The position numbers were made by a program, and so were the translations under genes. A DNA stretch of 33,105 bases from the NCBI GenBank assembly GCA_014800685.1, contig JAAVFQ010000022.1:1-33105 (forward strand). Reading direction: 5' to 3'. The stretch comes from Bacteroidales bacterium. Lineage in GTDB: Bacteria; Bacteroidota; Bacteroidia; Bacteroidales; Muribaculaceae. The notes under the pieces are model-generated. The model was not told the origin of the DNA. It did not search any database and saw only the letters and a list, made by a program, of their open reading frames with translations. Shown one piece after another: positions 23,894 through 32,032 of the stretch (position 1 is the first letter of the stretch; the number at the start of each line of letters is the position of its first letter).

Positions 23894-23935
23894 AATAGGG
23901 GAAACAGCCGTGAGGCACCTTTCCCCTATTTTTTT
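23894..23935 (+). terminator. Terminator of the fimbrial operon
   Basis: Perfect 11-bp stem AATAGGGGAAA / TTTCCCCTATT with a 15-base loop, followed by TTTTT. It lies 163 bases after the last fimbrial stop. The spacer also has ATGCAG...CTGCAT (about 23854-23881). No gene is seen in 23732-23954. Confidence 0.85.
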
Positions 23936-23954
23936 GTGTATGTAAGGATAAAAG

Positions 23955-26108
23955 TCAGTGACGATTGCGACGTATGCGTCGGCGTTCGAGATAGGCAGTG
24001 CGCAGACGGCCTAAAGAGAGCATCCATGGAGAGGGATTAGTGCCTATAGTCTGCGTAAGGGCATCTATTGGAGCAGGCATTTCTGCGTCATTGCCAAACT
24101 GTTCAGGATAGATGACCAGCAGATTCTGTCGGCTGAAAAAGCTGCTGAGATAGTCGGGAAGGTTCTCCAGGTCGGAAGAAAAGGAGACCGAAGTGCGGCG
24201 CGCTCCTATCACAATCAGCAAGTCGTCATCCTGAATACGGCTTGAATAGACGATGAAGTCATCCCAAGACTTCATTTCGAGAAACTCGACTCTCACCGAG
24301 TAGGAATGACTTGAAAGCACCCCCCGGATATAGGGGAATGTGGCTGCGTAGGCTATAAACTCCACACGACATCCCAGCTGAGTGGCGAGATTACCCACTC
24401 GTTCCACCCAAGCCTGAAAGCCGGTCTCATATTCAGCCTTTTTAGGGACGAATACCACGAGGCGCCCGATGGTATTGACCGCGATATAGCAGCGAGACAT
24501 AAGCACCATTTTGTTGGTGGCTCCGAGCAATCCCTCTATCAGAGGGCCGTAGAAGGTATCCACAATGTTGGATTTTCTGTGCATACCCACTATAATGTCG
24601 GTGCAGTCGCGCTCCTTAGCCACATTGACCACTCCGGAGACAATATTCATGTCGAAACGCTCCACATCATCCACGTTAAGGTCAAGCGCAGTGGCGGCAT
24701 CATGAGCGGCCGTGAGGGCACTTCTCCCCATAGCCACCGTAGGGCCGTCGTCATTATTCCGGACGAAAAGCGACGTGATGCGCTCACGATTATCGGCATG
24801 ACGCATAAGCACAGCCATCTTCATAAGTCCCTGAGCCGTGACCGGATTAGCCACGGCCACAAGCTGGCGTGCATTCTTGCGCTTTGCTACGTCGTCATTC
24901 CTGAGATGCTCGTCAGTAAGCCCAATGCGCAGATGAATAGCAGCCCGCTGAGTGACGATAGAGGCTACCGAAGAGCATACGAGAATCATGATAACAGCCC
25001 CATTCATCATGTCTTCATTCAGAAGGCCATATTTATATCCGACCATTGTGGCGGCGATAGTGGCAGCAGCCTTTCCCGATGTCAGTCCGAACATCAGTTT
25101 CCGGTCGTTCGTCCCCATGCCGAAAGACTTCTGCGCAATAAAGGCTGACACCCATTTTGAGAGGAGGGCAGTAAGCGTCATTATAGCGGCGACCCAGGCC
25201 ACATTCCATCCTTTGATGATGACTCCGATATTGATGAGCATCCCCACACCAATGAGGAAATAGGGTATAAAAATGGCGTTACCTACAAACTGAATACGGT
25301 TCATCAGGGCAGAGCGCGCCGGGATGAAACGATTGAGCACCAATCCGGCATAGAAAGCGCCGAGTATGGCTTCAAGTCCTATGAGCTGCGCAAGAAGCGA
25401 GGCTACGAAGACGAGTGCCAGAACGAAGATAAACTGCGTGACATCATCAGCAAACCGCCGGAAAAAGAAGCGTGCGAGATAGCGGAAGGCTATTCCGATG
25501 CCCAAGGCATAGACCACTACAAGCCCCAGCAGGCTGAGCATATTGCTCCAAGCCAGACGCCCCTCAGTCTTGACGTCGACCACCTGAGCGAGCGCCACAA
25601 GAGCAAGAAAGACGGTGATGATAGTAGCGCAGACGGAAATCACCACGGCGCGGGAATTGCTCAGTCCAAAGCGCGTGATGATAGGATAAGAGATGAGCGT
25701 GTGGGAGGCATACATGGAGGCTATCAGCACACACGTCGGCCAGGAGGAATGGAAAGCCAGCCGGCAGGCTATGATACCGGCCGCCATTGGAATAATGAAG
25801 GTGATAAGGCCGAAGAGCAGGCCCTTGCGCATATTCTTCTTCAGATGGTAGGTGTCTATCTCCACCGCTGCCAGAAACATAAGGTAGAGAATGCCCACCT
25901 GCCCGAAAATCTCGAAACTCGCATCGCGCTCAAGAAGATTGAATCCGTAAGGCCCCACGAGAACTCCGGCGATGATCATGCCGACGATGTGCGGCACCTT
26001 CAGCCGGTTGAGAATCAGCGGCGCAAGCAGGATTATCAGCAGCACAAGCAGAAAAATAGCCACCGGCTGATGAAGAGGGAAAGTGAAAATCGCTGCGGGT
26101 AGAGACAT
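23955..26108 (-). CDS. CPA2-type cation/H+ antiporter with universal-stress-like C-domain
   Basis: 717 residues from the ATG at 26108 (MSLPAAIFTF). A longer start (GTG 26147) is rejected because it lies in the -7 box. About 12 helices over residues 20-400 match the Na+/H+ exchanger fold: LKVPHIVGMIIAGVLVGPYG, FGQVGILYLMFLAAVEID, ASHTLISYPI and LEAILGAFYAGLVLNRFI. The cytosolic end (about 415-700) contains two alpha/beta segments like a tandem universal-stress domain (MAVLMRHAD...TDIIVGMHRKSNIVDTFYGPL...LLGATNKMVLMSR, then LLIVIGARRTS). The transported ion (Na+ or K+ against H+) is not decidable. Single gene, convergent with the fimbrial operon. Confidence 0.88.
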   Translation of the reverse strand: MSLPAAIFTFPLHQPVAIFLLVLLIILLAPLILNRLKVPHIVGMIIAGVLVGPYGFNLLERDASFEIFGQVGILYLMFLAAVEIDTYHLKKNMRKGLLFGLITFIIPMAAGIIACRLAFHSSWPTCVLIASMYASHTLISYPIITRFGLSNSRAVVISVCATIITVFLALVALAQVVDVKTEGRLAWSNMLSLLGLVVVYALGIGIAFRYLARFFFRRFADDVTQFIFVLALVFVASLLAQLIGLEAILGAFYAGLVLNRFIPARSALMNRIQFVGNAIFIPYFLIGVGMLINIGVIIKGWNVAWVAAIMTLTALLSKWVSAFIAQKSFGMGTNDRKLMFGLTSGKAAATIAATMVGYKYGLLNEDMMNGAVIMILVCSSVASIVTQRAAIHLRIGLTDEHLRNDDVAKRKNARQLVAVANPVTAQGLMKMAVLMRHADNRERITSLFVRNNDDGPTVAMGRSALTAAHDAATALDLNVDDVERFDMNIVSGVVNVAKERDCTDIIVGMHRKSNIVDTFYGPLIEGLLGATNKMVLMSRCYIAVNTIGRLVVFVPKKAEYETGFQAWVERVGNLATQLGCRVEFIAYAATFPYIRGVLSSHSYSVRVEFLEMKSWDDFIVYSSRIQDDDLLIVIGARRTSVSFSSDLENLPDYLSSFFSRQNLLVIYPEQFGNDAEMPAPIDALTQTIGTNPSPWMLSLGRLRTAYLERRRIRRNRH

Positions 26109-26146
26109 TTCAGAGAAACGGAGGGTTATGACGATCTCCGAGCGCA

Positions 26147-26154
26147 CAAAGTTA
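26147..26154 (-). promoter_or_regulatory. -7 box of the antiporter gene; decides its start
   Basis: TAACTTTG on the minus strand, about 40 bases ahead of ATG 26108. It excludes the upstream GTG at 26147 as start. The upstream -33 box is weak (TTTCTG). Confidence 0.55.
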
Positions 26155-26281
26155 AGAAAAAAATATCAGAAAGGGAGAATTAAGAGCTGAAAAATCGCCG
26201 TGGGGAGAGTTCGGTGGAAATTGCATGGGATTATTTATGATGTTTTTGATGCATTATGCTCCCCGATTGGAAAAGAATTGC

Positions 26282-26290
26282 TAACTTTGC
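26282..26290 (+). promoter_or_regulatory. -7 box of the acyl-CoA ligase/prfB unit
   Basis: TAACTTTG then C at 26282-26290, 17 bases before the ATG at 26307 and 80 before the ATG at 26370. The -33 TTTG is not at the usual spacing. Confidence 0.55.
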
Positions 26291-26369
26291 AGGATGGTAA
26301 GTAATCATGCATCCACACAGACGCAGGTATTTACCAGATATTGACGCAGGTAAGAAATCAGATATTGTA

Positions 26370-28193
26370 ATGGCAAATAAGTTAGTACGGACCATAGACC
26401 GGCAGGCGCAAAAATTCGGCGACCGAGAGGCCTACAGATTCTGTTGGCGCAAGGATGGCGAATGGCTCTCCACGTCATGGAATGAGTTTAAATCACAGAT
26501 AGACATAGCCGGAAGGGCACTGGCAGCCCTCGGACTGCGGGAGGAGGACCGTATAGCCATCTGCTCACCCAATACCCCTCAGATACTCATCACGGAGTTC
26601 GGAGCCTTCCGCAACCGTGCGGCCGCCATTCCCATCTACAGCAGCAGCTCTCAGGAGCAGTATGATTTCATCTGCGAAAACGGAGGCGCACGCATACTCT
26701 TTGTAGGCGACCGCCACCAGTATCCCCTCGCCTATCACTATGCCAAGCGGCACCCGGAGGTGGAAAAAATCATTATCTTCAAGACCGACGAGCTCTCCCT
26801 GATGGATGATGACGACAAGAGTATCTTCTGGGATGACTTCATGCGCCTCGGCATGGAGGCAGAGGAAGCCACACGCCGTCTTGTGGAGCAACGCGCCGAA
26901 GAGGGAAAGCCGGAAGATATGGCCACTCTGATTTATACCTCAGGCACAACCGGAGAGCCCAAAGGGGTGGTAATCACACACAGCAACTATGATGCCGCTA
27001 TGGAAGCTCATCTCAATCTCCTCACAGGGATAGAGGATGACGACCTCTCCATGGCCTTTCTGCCCATGTCTCATATTCTCGAAAAGGCGTGGTGCTTCTT
27101 CTGCATCACGAGAGGACTGCGCATAGCCGTCAATTACGACCCGAGAGTGATTCAGGAGACGATTCATAATGTTCATCCCAACCTGATGTGCTGCGTGCCA
27201 CGCTTCTGGGAGAAAGTCTACACGGCTGTTAAAGAGAAAATAGCCTCCATGAGCTTTATGCAGCGTCTCGCCGTGAAACGAGCACTGCAGGTAGGGCGGC
27301 GCCGCAATCTGGATTACCGTCGGCTTGACAAGCGCGCTCCCCTACTTCTCGAAAAGGAGTATCAGTTCTGGGACAAACGCATATTCAGCCGCCTCAAACA
27401 CGCGATAGGCATCCCCGACCCCAACTTTTTCCCCACGGCCGGCGCTCCCCTCAGCGACCGTATCTGCGAGTTCATGCGCTCTGTGGGCATCGACGTCATA
27501 ATCGGTTATGGACTGAGCGAGACCACAGCCACAGTGAGCTGCTTCCCGGACTACGGGTATCAGATAGGCACCGTGGGCATCCCTCTGCCGGGCGTGGATG
27601 TTAAGATAGATGAGAGCGGCGAGATCCTCGTGAAGGGCGCCACCGTCACCCCCGGATATTACAAAAATCCCGAAGCCAACAAAGCGGCATTCACCGAGGA
27701 TGGCTTCTTCCGCACCGGCGATGCCGGATATTTCACCCCCGAAGGATCACTCGTGCTCACCGAAAGGGTCAAAGACCTCTTCAAAACCTCAAACGGAAAG
27801 TATATAGCCCCACAGGCACTTGAAAGCCGTCTGGCTGAAAATAAATATATAGATGAAGTGGCCGTCATAGGCGACCGACGCAAATTCGTCACCGCCCTTA
27901 TAGTGCCTAACTTCCCAAACCTGCGCGCTGTGGCCGAAAAGATGGGACTCGGACATCTTGACACCGATAAGCTCGTGACTAATCCGGCCATTGTAAAATT
28001 CATGATGGAGCAAATAAATAGCGTACAAAAAGGGCTGGCCGAGTATGAGAAAATCAAGCGTATCACCATTCTGCCACATCACTTCTCCATCATGAACGGA
28101 GAGGTGACCAACACAATGAAAGTGCGCAGGAATATCGTGGCGAAACGCTACGCACGAGAAATTGAGAAAATGTACGAAGACGATAAGCAATGA
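26370..28193 (+). CDS. Long-chain acyl-CoA synthetase (AMP-binding family)
   Basis: 607 residues from ATG 26370 (MANKLVRTIDRQAQKFGDRE), where family similarity starts. An in-frame ATG at 26307 would add 21 basic residues and cannot be excluded. The enzyme activates fatty acids to acyl-AMP and then acyl-CoA. Motifs: LIYTSGTTGEPKG (TSGTTGEPKG at 190-199), AFLPMSHILEKAW, PRFWEKVYTAV, GYGLSETTATVSC (380-385 for YGLSET), EDGFFRTGDAGYF and LTERVKDLFKTSNGKYIAP. The HILE.. and RFWEKVY motifs are those of long-chain FadD-like enzymes. The stop overlaps the prfB start by four bases, an unusual pairing that would couple release factor 2 to this gene's translation. Confidence 0.92.
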   Translation: MANKLVRTIDRQAQKFGDREAYRFCWRKDGEWLSTSWNEFKSQIDIAGRALAALGLREEDRIAICSPNTPQILITEFGAFRNRAAAIPIYSSSSQEQYDFICENGGARILFVGDRHQYPLAYHYAKRHPEVEKIIIFKTDELSLMDDDDKSIFWDDFMRLGMEAEEATRRLVEQRAEEGKPEDMATLIYTSGTTGEPKGVVITHSNYDAAMEAHLNLLTGIEDDDLSMAFLPMSHILEKAWCFFCITRGLRIAVNYDPRVIQETIHNVHPNLMCCVPRFWEKVYTAVKEKIASMSFMQRLAVKRALQVGRRRNLDYRRLDKRAPLLLEKEYQFWDKRIFSRLKHAIGIPDPNFFPTAGAPLSDRICEFMRSVGIDVIIGYGLSETTATVSCFPDYGYQIGTVGIPLPGVDVKIDESGEILVKGATVTPGYYKNPEANKAAFTEDGFFRTGDAGYFTPEGSLVLTERVKDLFKTSNGKYIAPQALESRLAENKYIDEVAVIGDRRKFVTALIVPNFPNLRAVAEKMGLGHLDTDKLVTNPAIVKFMMEQINSVQKGLAEYEKIKRITILPHHFSIMNGEVTNTMKVRRNIVAKRYAREIEKMYEDDKQ

Positions 28194-29308
28194 TAACTCA
28201 GGAACAATTAAAAGAGACCATAGAAAGAAAAGATGCCCTCTACCGCTATCTCGATATCGAAAATAAGAAAATCGAGGTGGAGGAAGAGGAGTTGCGCACT
28301 CATGTGGCTGACTTCTGGGAAAATCGGGAAGCCGCCGAAGTGCAGATGAAAAAAATCAAGGAGCTTCACTTTTGGATAGACAACTACAAGGAACTCGACA
28401 AAATGATAGAGGAGCTCTCCCTCGCCTTCGATTTCATAAAGGAGGAGCTCGTCACGGAAGAGGAGGTGGACGCCCAGTATGCCGCCGTCATCAAGAAACT
28501 GGAAGACCTTGAGCTCCGCAATATGCTTCGCCGCGAAGAGGATAAGCTTGGCGTGGTTCTGAAAATTAATTCCGGAGCCGGCGGCACTGAGAGTCAGGAT
28601 TGGGCTCAGATGCTCATGCGCCTTTATCTCCGTTGGGCCGAACGCCACCATTACAAGACCTCTATCGCACAGCTGCTGGAGGGCGACGATGCCGGCATCA
28701 AGTCGGTGACCATCAACATAGAGGGCGACTTCGCCTACGGATTTCTCAAGAGCGAAAACGGAGTGCATCGTCTCGTAAGGGTATCACCCTATAACGCCCA
28801 GGGAAAACGAATGACCTCCTTCGCCTCCGTCTTCGTCACCCCTCTGGTGGATGACACCATAGAGATTCATGTGGACAATGCCTGCGTCTCATGGGATACA
28901 TTCCGAAGCGGCGGTGCCGGCGGCCAGAACGTGAATAAAGTGGAGTCCGGAGTGCGTCTGCGCTATCAATACAAAGACCCCTACACAGGCGAAGAGGAGG
29001 AGATTCTCATCGAAAACACCGAGACCCGCGACCAGCCCAAAAACAAGGAGAACGCCATGCGTCAGCTACGCTCTATCCTGTATGACAAGGAGCTTCAGCA
29101 TAGAATGCAGGAGCAGGCCAAGATAGAAGCCGGAAAGAAGAAAATAGAATGGGGCAGCCAGATACGCAGTTACGTCTTTGACGACCGCCGTGTGAAAGAC
29201 CATCGCACCAACTATCAGACCTCTGACGTCAACCGCGTCATGGACGGCGAAATAGATGACTTCATCAAGGCTTATCTGATGGAATTTGCCGCTACGCTCG
29301 AATCCTGA
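28190..29308 (+). CDS. prfB: Peptide chain release factor 2
   Basis: 372 residues, normal for RF2, which ends translation at UGA and UAA. N-terminal helices (coiled-coil-like, residues 1-110), then LKINSGAGGTESQDWAQML, the stop-recognition loop HRLVRVSPYNAQGKRMTSFASV with SPY at 199-201 in place of the E. coli SPF, and RSGGAGGQNVNKVESGVRL with the catalytic GGQ at 244-246. The end SYVFDDRRVKDHRTN is conserved. The usual programmed frameshift is absent: at the equivalent place (about 28247-28255) the gene reads TATCTCGAT with no TGA, so it is one uninterrupted frame. The start overlaps the ligase stop (ATGA). A clear terminator follows. Confidence 0.96.
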   Translation: MITQEQLKETIERKDALYRYLDIENKKIEVEEEELRTHVADFWENREAAEVQMKKIKELHFWIDNYKELDKMIEELSLAFDFIKEELVTEEEVDAQYAAVIKKLEDLELRNMLRREEDKLGVVLKINSGAGGTESQDWAQMLMRLYLRWAERHHYKTSIAQLLEGDDAGIKSVTINIEGDFAYGFLKSENGVHRLVRVSPYNAQGKRMTSFASVFVTPLVDDTIEIHVDNACVSWDTFRSGGAGGQNVNKVESGVRLRYQYKDPYTGEEEEILIENTETRDQPKNKENAMRQLRSILYDKELQHRMQEQAKIEAGKKKIEWGSQIRSYVFDDRRVKDHRTNYQTSDVNRVMDGEIDDFIKAYLMEFAATLES

Positions 29309-29324
29309 TTAGCCATCGACTCAC

Positions 29325-29362
29325 AAAAAGAGAAGACCGAACCCACGCGGCCTTCTCTTTTT
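29325..29362 (+). terminator. Terminator after prfB
   Basis: AAAAAGAGAAG pairs with CTTCTCTTTTT (11 bp) with an inner CCG/CGG, the T-run being part of the stem. It lies 16 bases after the prfB stop. Confidence 0.85.
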
Positions 29363-29397
29363 GCTTTTATATGGGGGCCTGTTTAAGATTTTTTTGC

Positions 29398-29406
29398 TAA
29401 TTTTGC
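29398..29406 (+). promoter_or_regulatory. -7 box of the porin operon
   Basis: TAATTTTG then C, about 100 bases before the ATG at 29505; no convincing TTTG at -33. The leader (29407-29504) holds an imperfect direct duplication: GTCGAAA at 29409 and 29461, and ATACTAACTTAAC at 29440-29452 versus ACACTAACCTAAC at 29478-29490. Confidence 0.5.
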
Positions 29407-29504
29407 AGTCGAAACGATATTTGGGCTCCACGCCTTACTATACTAACTTAACGGCGCACGGTCGAAAGCCTTCCGCCACACTAACCTAACATTTTGACTT
29501 CAGG

Positions 29505-30647
29505 ATGAATAAGATTACTCATCTTATGCTATGCGGCGCATTATGCTCCGCTCTCTCGGCTTATGCTGAAAATGCTGAGACTCCCGCTGACGCTGCTGAA
29601 AGCGACGCTTTAATAGCTCTTTCTCTCAACACTCCTTCAGCTGCCGAGGGTGGCGCAGGCAATCATTGTGGCCACCACGACAGAGTGGACGTATCTGAAA
29701 TAATCCGTCTCGGTCTCGAAGCCCGCGTAGACTATCAGCGTGATTGGCTGGATGGACACACACAGAAAAGCAATACCGGCTTTGAAGGCAAATACATAGA
29801 CATCCGCCTGGATGGCTGCATAGTCCCGGGCCTCACTTACTCCTGGCGTCATCGTTTCAATAAAATGAGCAAGGATGCCAACTTCTTTGACGCTACCGAC
29901 TGGCTTTACGTAAATTACGACTATCGCAGATGGTCGTTCCAGGCCGGTAAAGAGGTAGTGATGATAGGCGGCTGGGAATATGACCGCGCCCCTATCGACC
30001 TCTATTCCTGCTCAGTATTCTGGAATAATATCCCTTGCTATGACCTGGGTGTCTCTGTAGGCTATGGAGTCAGCGCTAACGACCGCCTGAGCGTGCAGGC
30101 CATTCAGAGCCCCTTCTTCACTCCGGAAAACCGCGATATGTATGGCTACTCACTTTTCTGGCAGGGAAATCATGGATGGTATAAGTCGCTATGGTCGGCC
30201 AACCTCTTTGAATATGCCGAAGGAAAATACATTAACTACCTCGCGCTCGGCAACCGTTTCGAAGTGGAACGATGGACTCTTGACCTCGACCTCATGAACC
30301 GAGCCTCATCGCATCAGACATTCTTCTTCAAAGACTGCTCTCTCATGGCTGAACTCTCCTTCAAGCCTACGAAGCGCTGGAATATCTTCGCTAAATATAC
30401 TTACGACGTCAACAAGTCAGGCACCGGTGCCGACGTCACCGTAATGAACGGAACGGAGCTTAACATGATAGGCGGAGGTCTGGAATTTTATCCCCTCCTG
30501 AAGAAAAAAACCTCTCTGCGTCTCCATGCCAACTGCTTCTATGCCTGGGGCCATAATGCAAATAGTGCCAACGTGATGCAGAATAAGAGCACGATGCTTG
30601 ACTTTGGCGTCACCTGGTATATGAATCTCTTCAAGCTCAACCGCTAA
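29505..30647 (+). CDS. Outer-membrane porin-like beta-barrel protein
   Basis: 380 residues. Signal peptide with cleavage near SAYA|EN (residue 22), then an Ala/Glu-rich linker. From about residue 60 come alternating amphipathic strands with aromatic belts (FEGKYIDIRLDGCIVPGLTYSWRHRF, WLYVNYDYRRWSFQAGKEVVMIGGWEYDRAP), ending in TMLDFGVTWYMNLFKLNR, typical of barrel proteins. WSFQAGKEVVMIGGWEYD resembles the phosphate-selective porin O/P group of Bacteroidales. The solute is unknown. It is followed 20 bases later by a Gate-domain membrane protein in the same direction, suggesting a two-gene unit for uptake across both membranes. Confidence 0.8.
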   Translation: MNKITHLMLCGALCSALSAYAENAETPADAAESDALIALSLNTPSAAEGGAGNHCGHHDRVDVSEIIRLGLEARVDYQRDWLDGHTQKSNTGFEGKYIDIRLDGCIVPGLTYSWRHRFNKMSKDANFFDATDWLYVNYDYRRWSFQAGKEVVMIGGWEYDRAPIDLYSCSVFWNNIPCYDLGVSVGYGVSANDRLSVQAIQSPFFTPENRDMYGYSLFWQGNHGWYKSLWSANLFEYAEGKYINYLALGNRFEVERWTLDLDLMNRASSHQTFFFKDCSLMAELSFKPTKRWNIFAKYTYDVNKSGTGADVTVMNGTELNMIGGGLEFYPLLKKKTSLRLHANCFYAWGHNANSANVMQNKSTMLDFGVTWYMNLFKLNR

Positions 30648-30667
30648 TCGCATTTACCAACGAAATC

Positions 30668-31921
30668 ATGAAAGATCCTAAAGAAGAAAGACGCCTCGAA
30701 ATGCTCGAAGATGAGGAGGTGCTCACTCATACAGATATTGACAATATCTCCCAAGAGAATGAAGACCCCGGCAAGAAAAAGAAAAAGGGCATCTTCAGCT
30801 GGGTGCCTACCGGCGTCCCTTGCCTCCTATGCGTCGGAATTCTTTTCTATTATCTCGGCCACAAAATGGGCGTCGCCCCGATGCTCAACACCGTGATGCA
30901 CACGGCTCACGATCTCCTTCTCAATACCGTTTTCTATCTCATGGGCATCTGCGTGCTCACGGGTGCTATCGGTAGAATTTTCGTAGAGTTCGGAGTGGTG
31001 AAGCTGCTTGAAAATATTCTCCGTCCTCTGATGAAGCCGCTTTTCAACCTCCCCGGCGTGGCTTCCCTCGGCGCCGTCATGACATTTCTCAGTGACAATC
31101 CCGCCATTATCTCCCTTTCGCAAGACAAGCGCTTCAGCTGCTATTTCAAGAAATACCAGTTCATCTCTCTAACTAACTTCGGCACAGCCTTCGGCATGGG
31201 CCTGCTCGTCATGGTCTTTATGGTCGGTCAGGGCTACTTCATCGAGCCTGTACTCGGATTCATCGGAGCCTTCTGCGGCTGTATAGTCTCCACACGTCTT
31301 ATGCAGAGATTCGTGCTTAAAGCTAATCCCACATTCAGATATGAACTCGCCGCCGCAGCCTCTGAACTGGAGAAGGAAGAGAGCCGTGAGACCTCAAAAT
31401 CAGTCTTCATCCGTTCGCTCAATGCTCTTCTTGACGGCGGACGCACCGGCGTGGACGTCGGCATAGCCATTATCCCCGGCGTACTTATCATCTCCACGCT
31501 TGTGATGATTCTTACATTCGGCCCCTCCTCCACCGGAGAATTTACCGGAAGCGCCTACGAAGGAGTCGAACTCCTCCCCTGGCTGGCTCAAAAAATTGAC
31601 TTCATCTTCGAGTGGCTCTTCGGATTTAATGATCCTCACCTCGTAGCTTTCCCCATCACTGCTCTCGGAGCAGTGGGAGCGGCGCTCAGCCTTATCCCCA
31701 ACTTCATGTCGCAGGGCTGGATAGACGGTAATGCCATTTGCGTCTTCACCGCTATCGGTATGTGCTGGTCAGGCTACCTCTCCACCCATACAGCCATGCT
31801 CGACTCCATGGGCTATCGTGAGCTTACCCCGAAGGCTATCATCGCTCACACCATCGGAGGCCTTGTTGCTGCGATAGTGGCCCACTGGCTCTTCGTAATC
31901 GTGACGATGATAATCGGTTAG
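30668..31921 (+). CDS. Nucleoside-recognition (Gate) domain membrane protein
   Basis: 417 residues. An acidic cytosolic N-terminus (1-35) and a basic GKKKKKG patch precede about nine to ten helices. Marks: YLMGICVLTGAIGRIFVEFGVVKLLENILRPLMKPLFNLPGVASLGAVMTFLSDNPAIISL and a second half-repeat DGGRTGVDVGIAIIPGVLIISTLVMIL, as in the Gate-domain family annotated near CD0519/CD1768-type membrane proteins. The two GATE-like halves suggest an inverted-repeat transporter. The substrate is not known; nucleosides are only implied by the domain name. It is downstream partner of the porin gene. The TAG stop runs straight into the repeat block 31933-32032. Confidence 0.82.
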   Translation: MKDPKEERRLEMLEDEEVLTHTDIDNISQENEDPGKKKKKGIFSWVPTGVPCLLCVGILFYYLGHKMGVAPMLNTVMHTAHDLLLNTVFYLMGICVLTGAIGRIFVEFGVVKLLENILRPLMKPLFNLPGVASLGAVMTFLSDNPAIISLSQDKRFSCYFKKYQFISLTNFGTAFGMGLLVMVFMVGQGYFIEPVLGFIGAFCGCIVSTRLMQRFVLKANPTFRYELAAAASELEKEESRETSKSVFIRSLNALLDGGRTGVDVGIAIIPGVLIISTLVMILTFGPSSTGEFTGSAYEGVELLPWLAQKIDFIFEWLFGFNDPHLVAFPITALGAVGAALSLIPNFMSQGWIDGNAICVFTAIGMCWSGYLSTHTAMLDSMGYRELTPKAIIAHTIGGLVAAIVAHWLFVIVTMIIG

Positions 31922-31932
31922 TATTCTGTCCG

Positions 31933-32032
31933 GTAAGTGAGAAATCATTTAAGCAAGCAGTAAAGTTTAAACCATACTGAGAGTATGTTCTAAACAATAA
32001 AAGGCTAAAATTTAAATCTCAAGACTTACTTA
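31933..32032. repeat. TAAGTAAG-type element with a different core, reaching into the exonuclease start
   Basis: GTAAGTGAGA at the left and ACTTACTTA (32024-32032) at the right are the same end motifs as copies A/B. The core is instead a long hairpin GTTTAAACCATACT (31965-31978) with AGTATGTTCTAAAC (31982-31995). The final A is the first base of the ATG at 32032. No TAnnTTTG box is seen in the gap. Confidence 0.65.
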
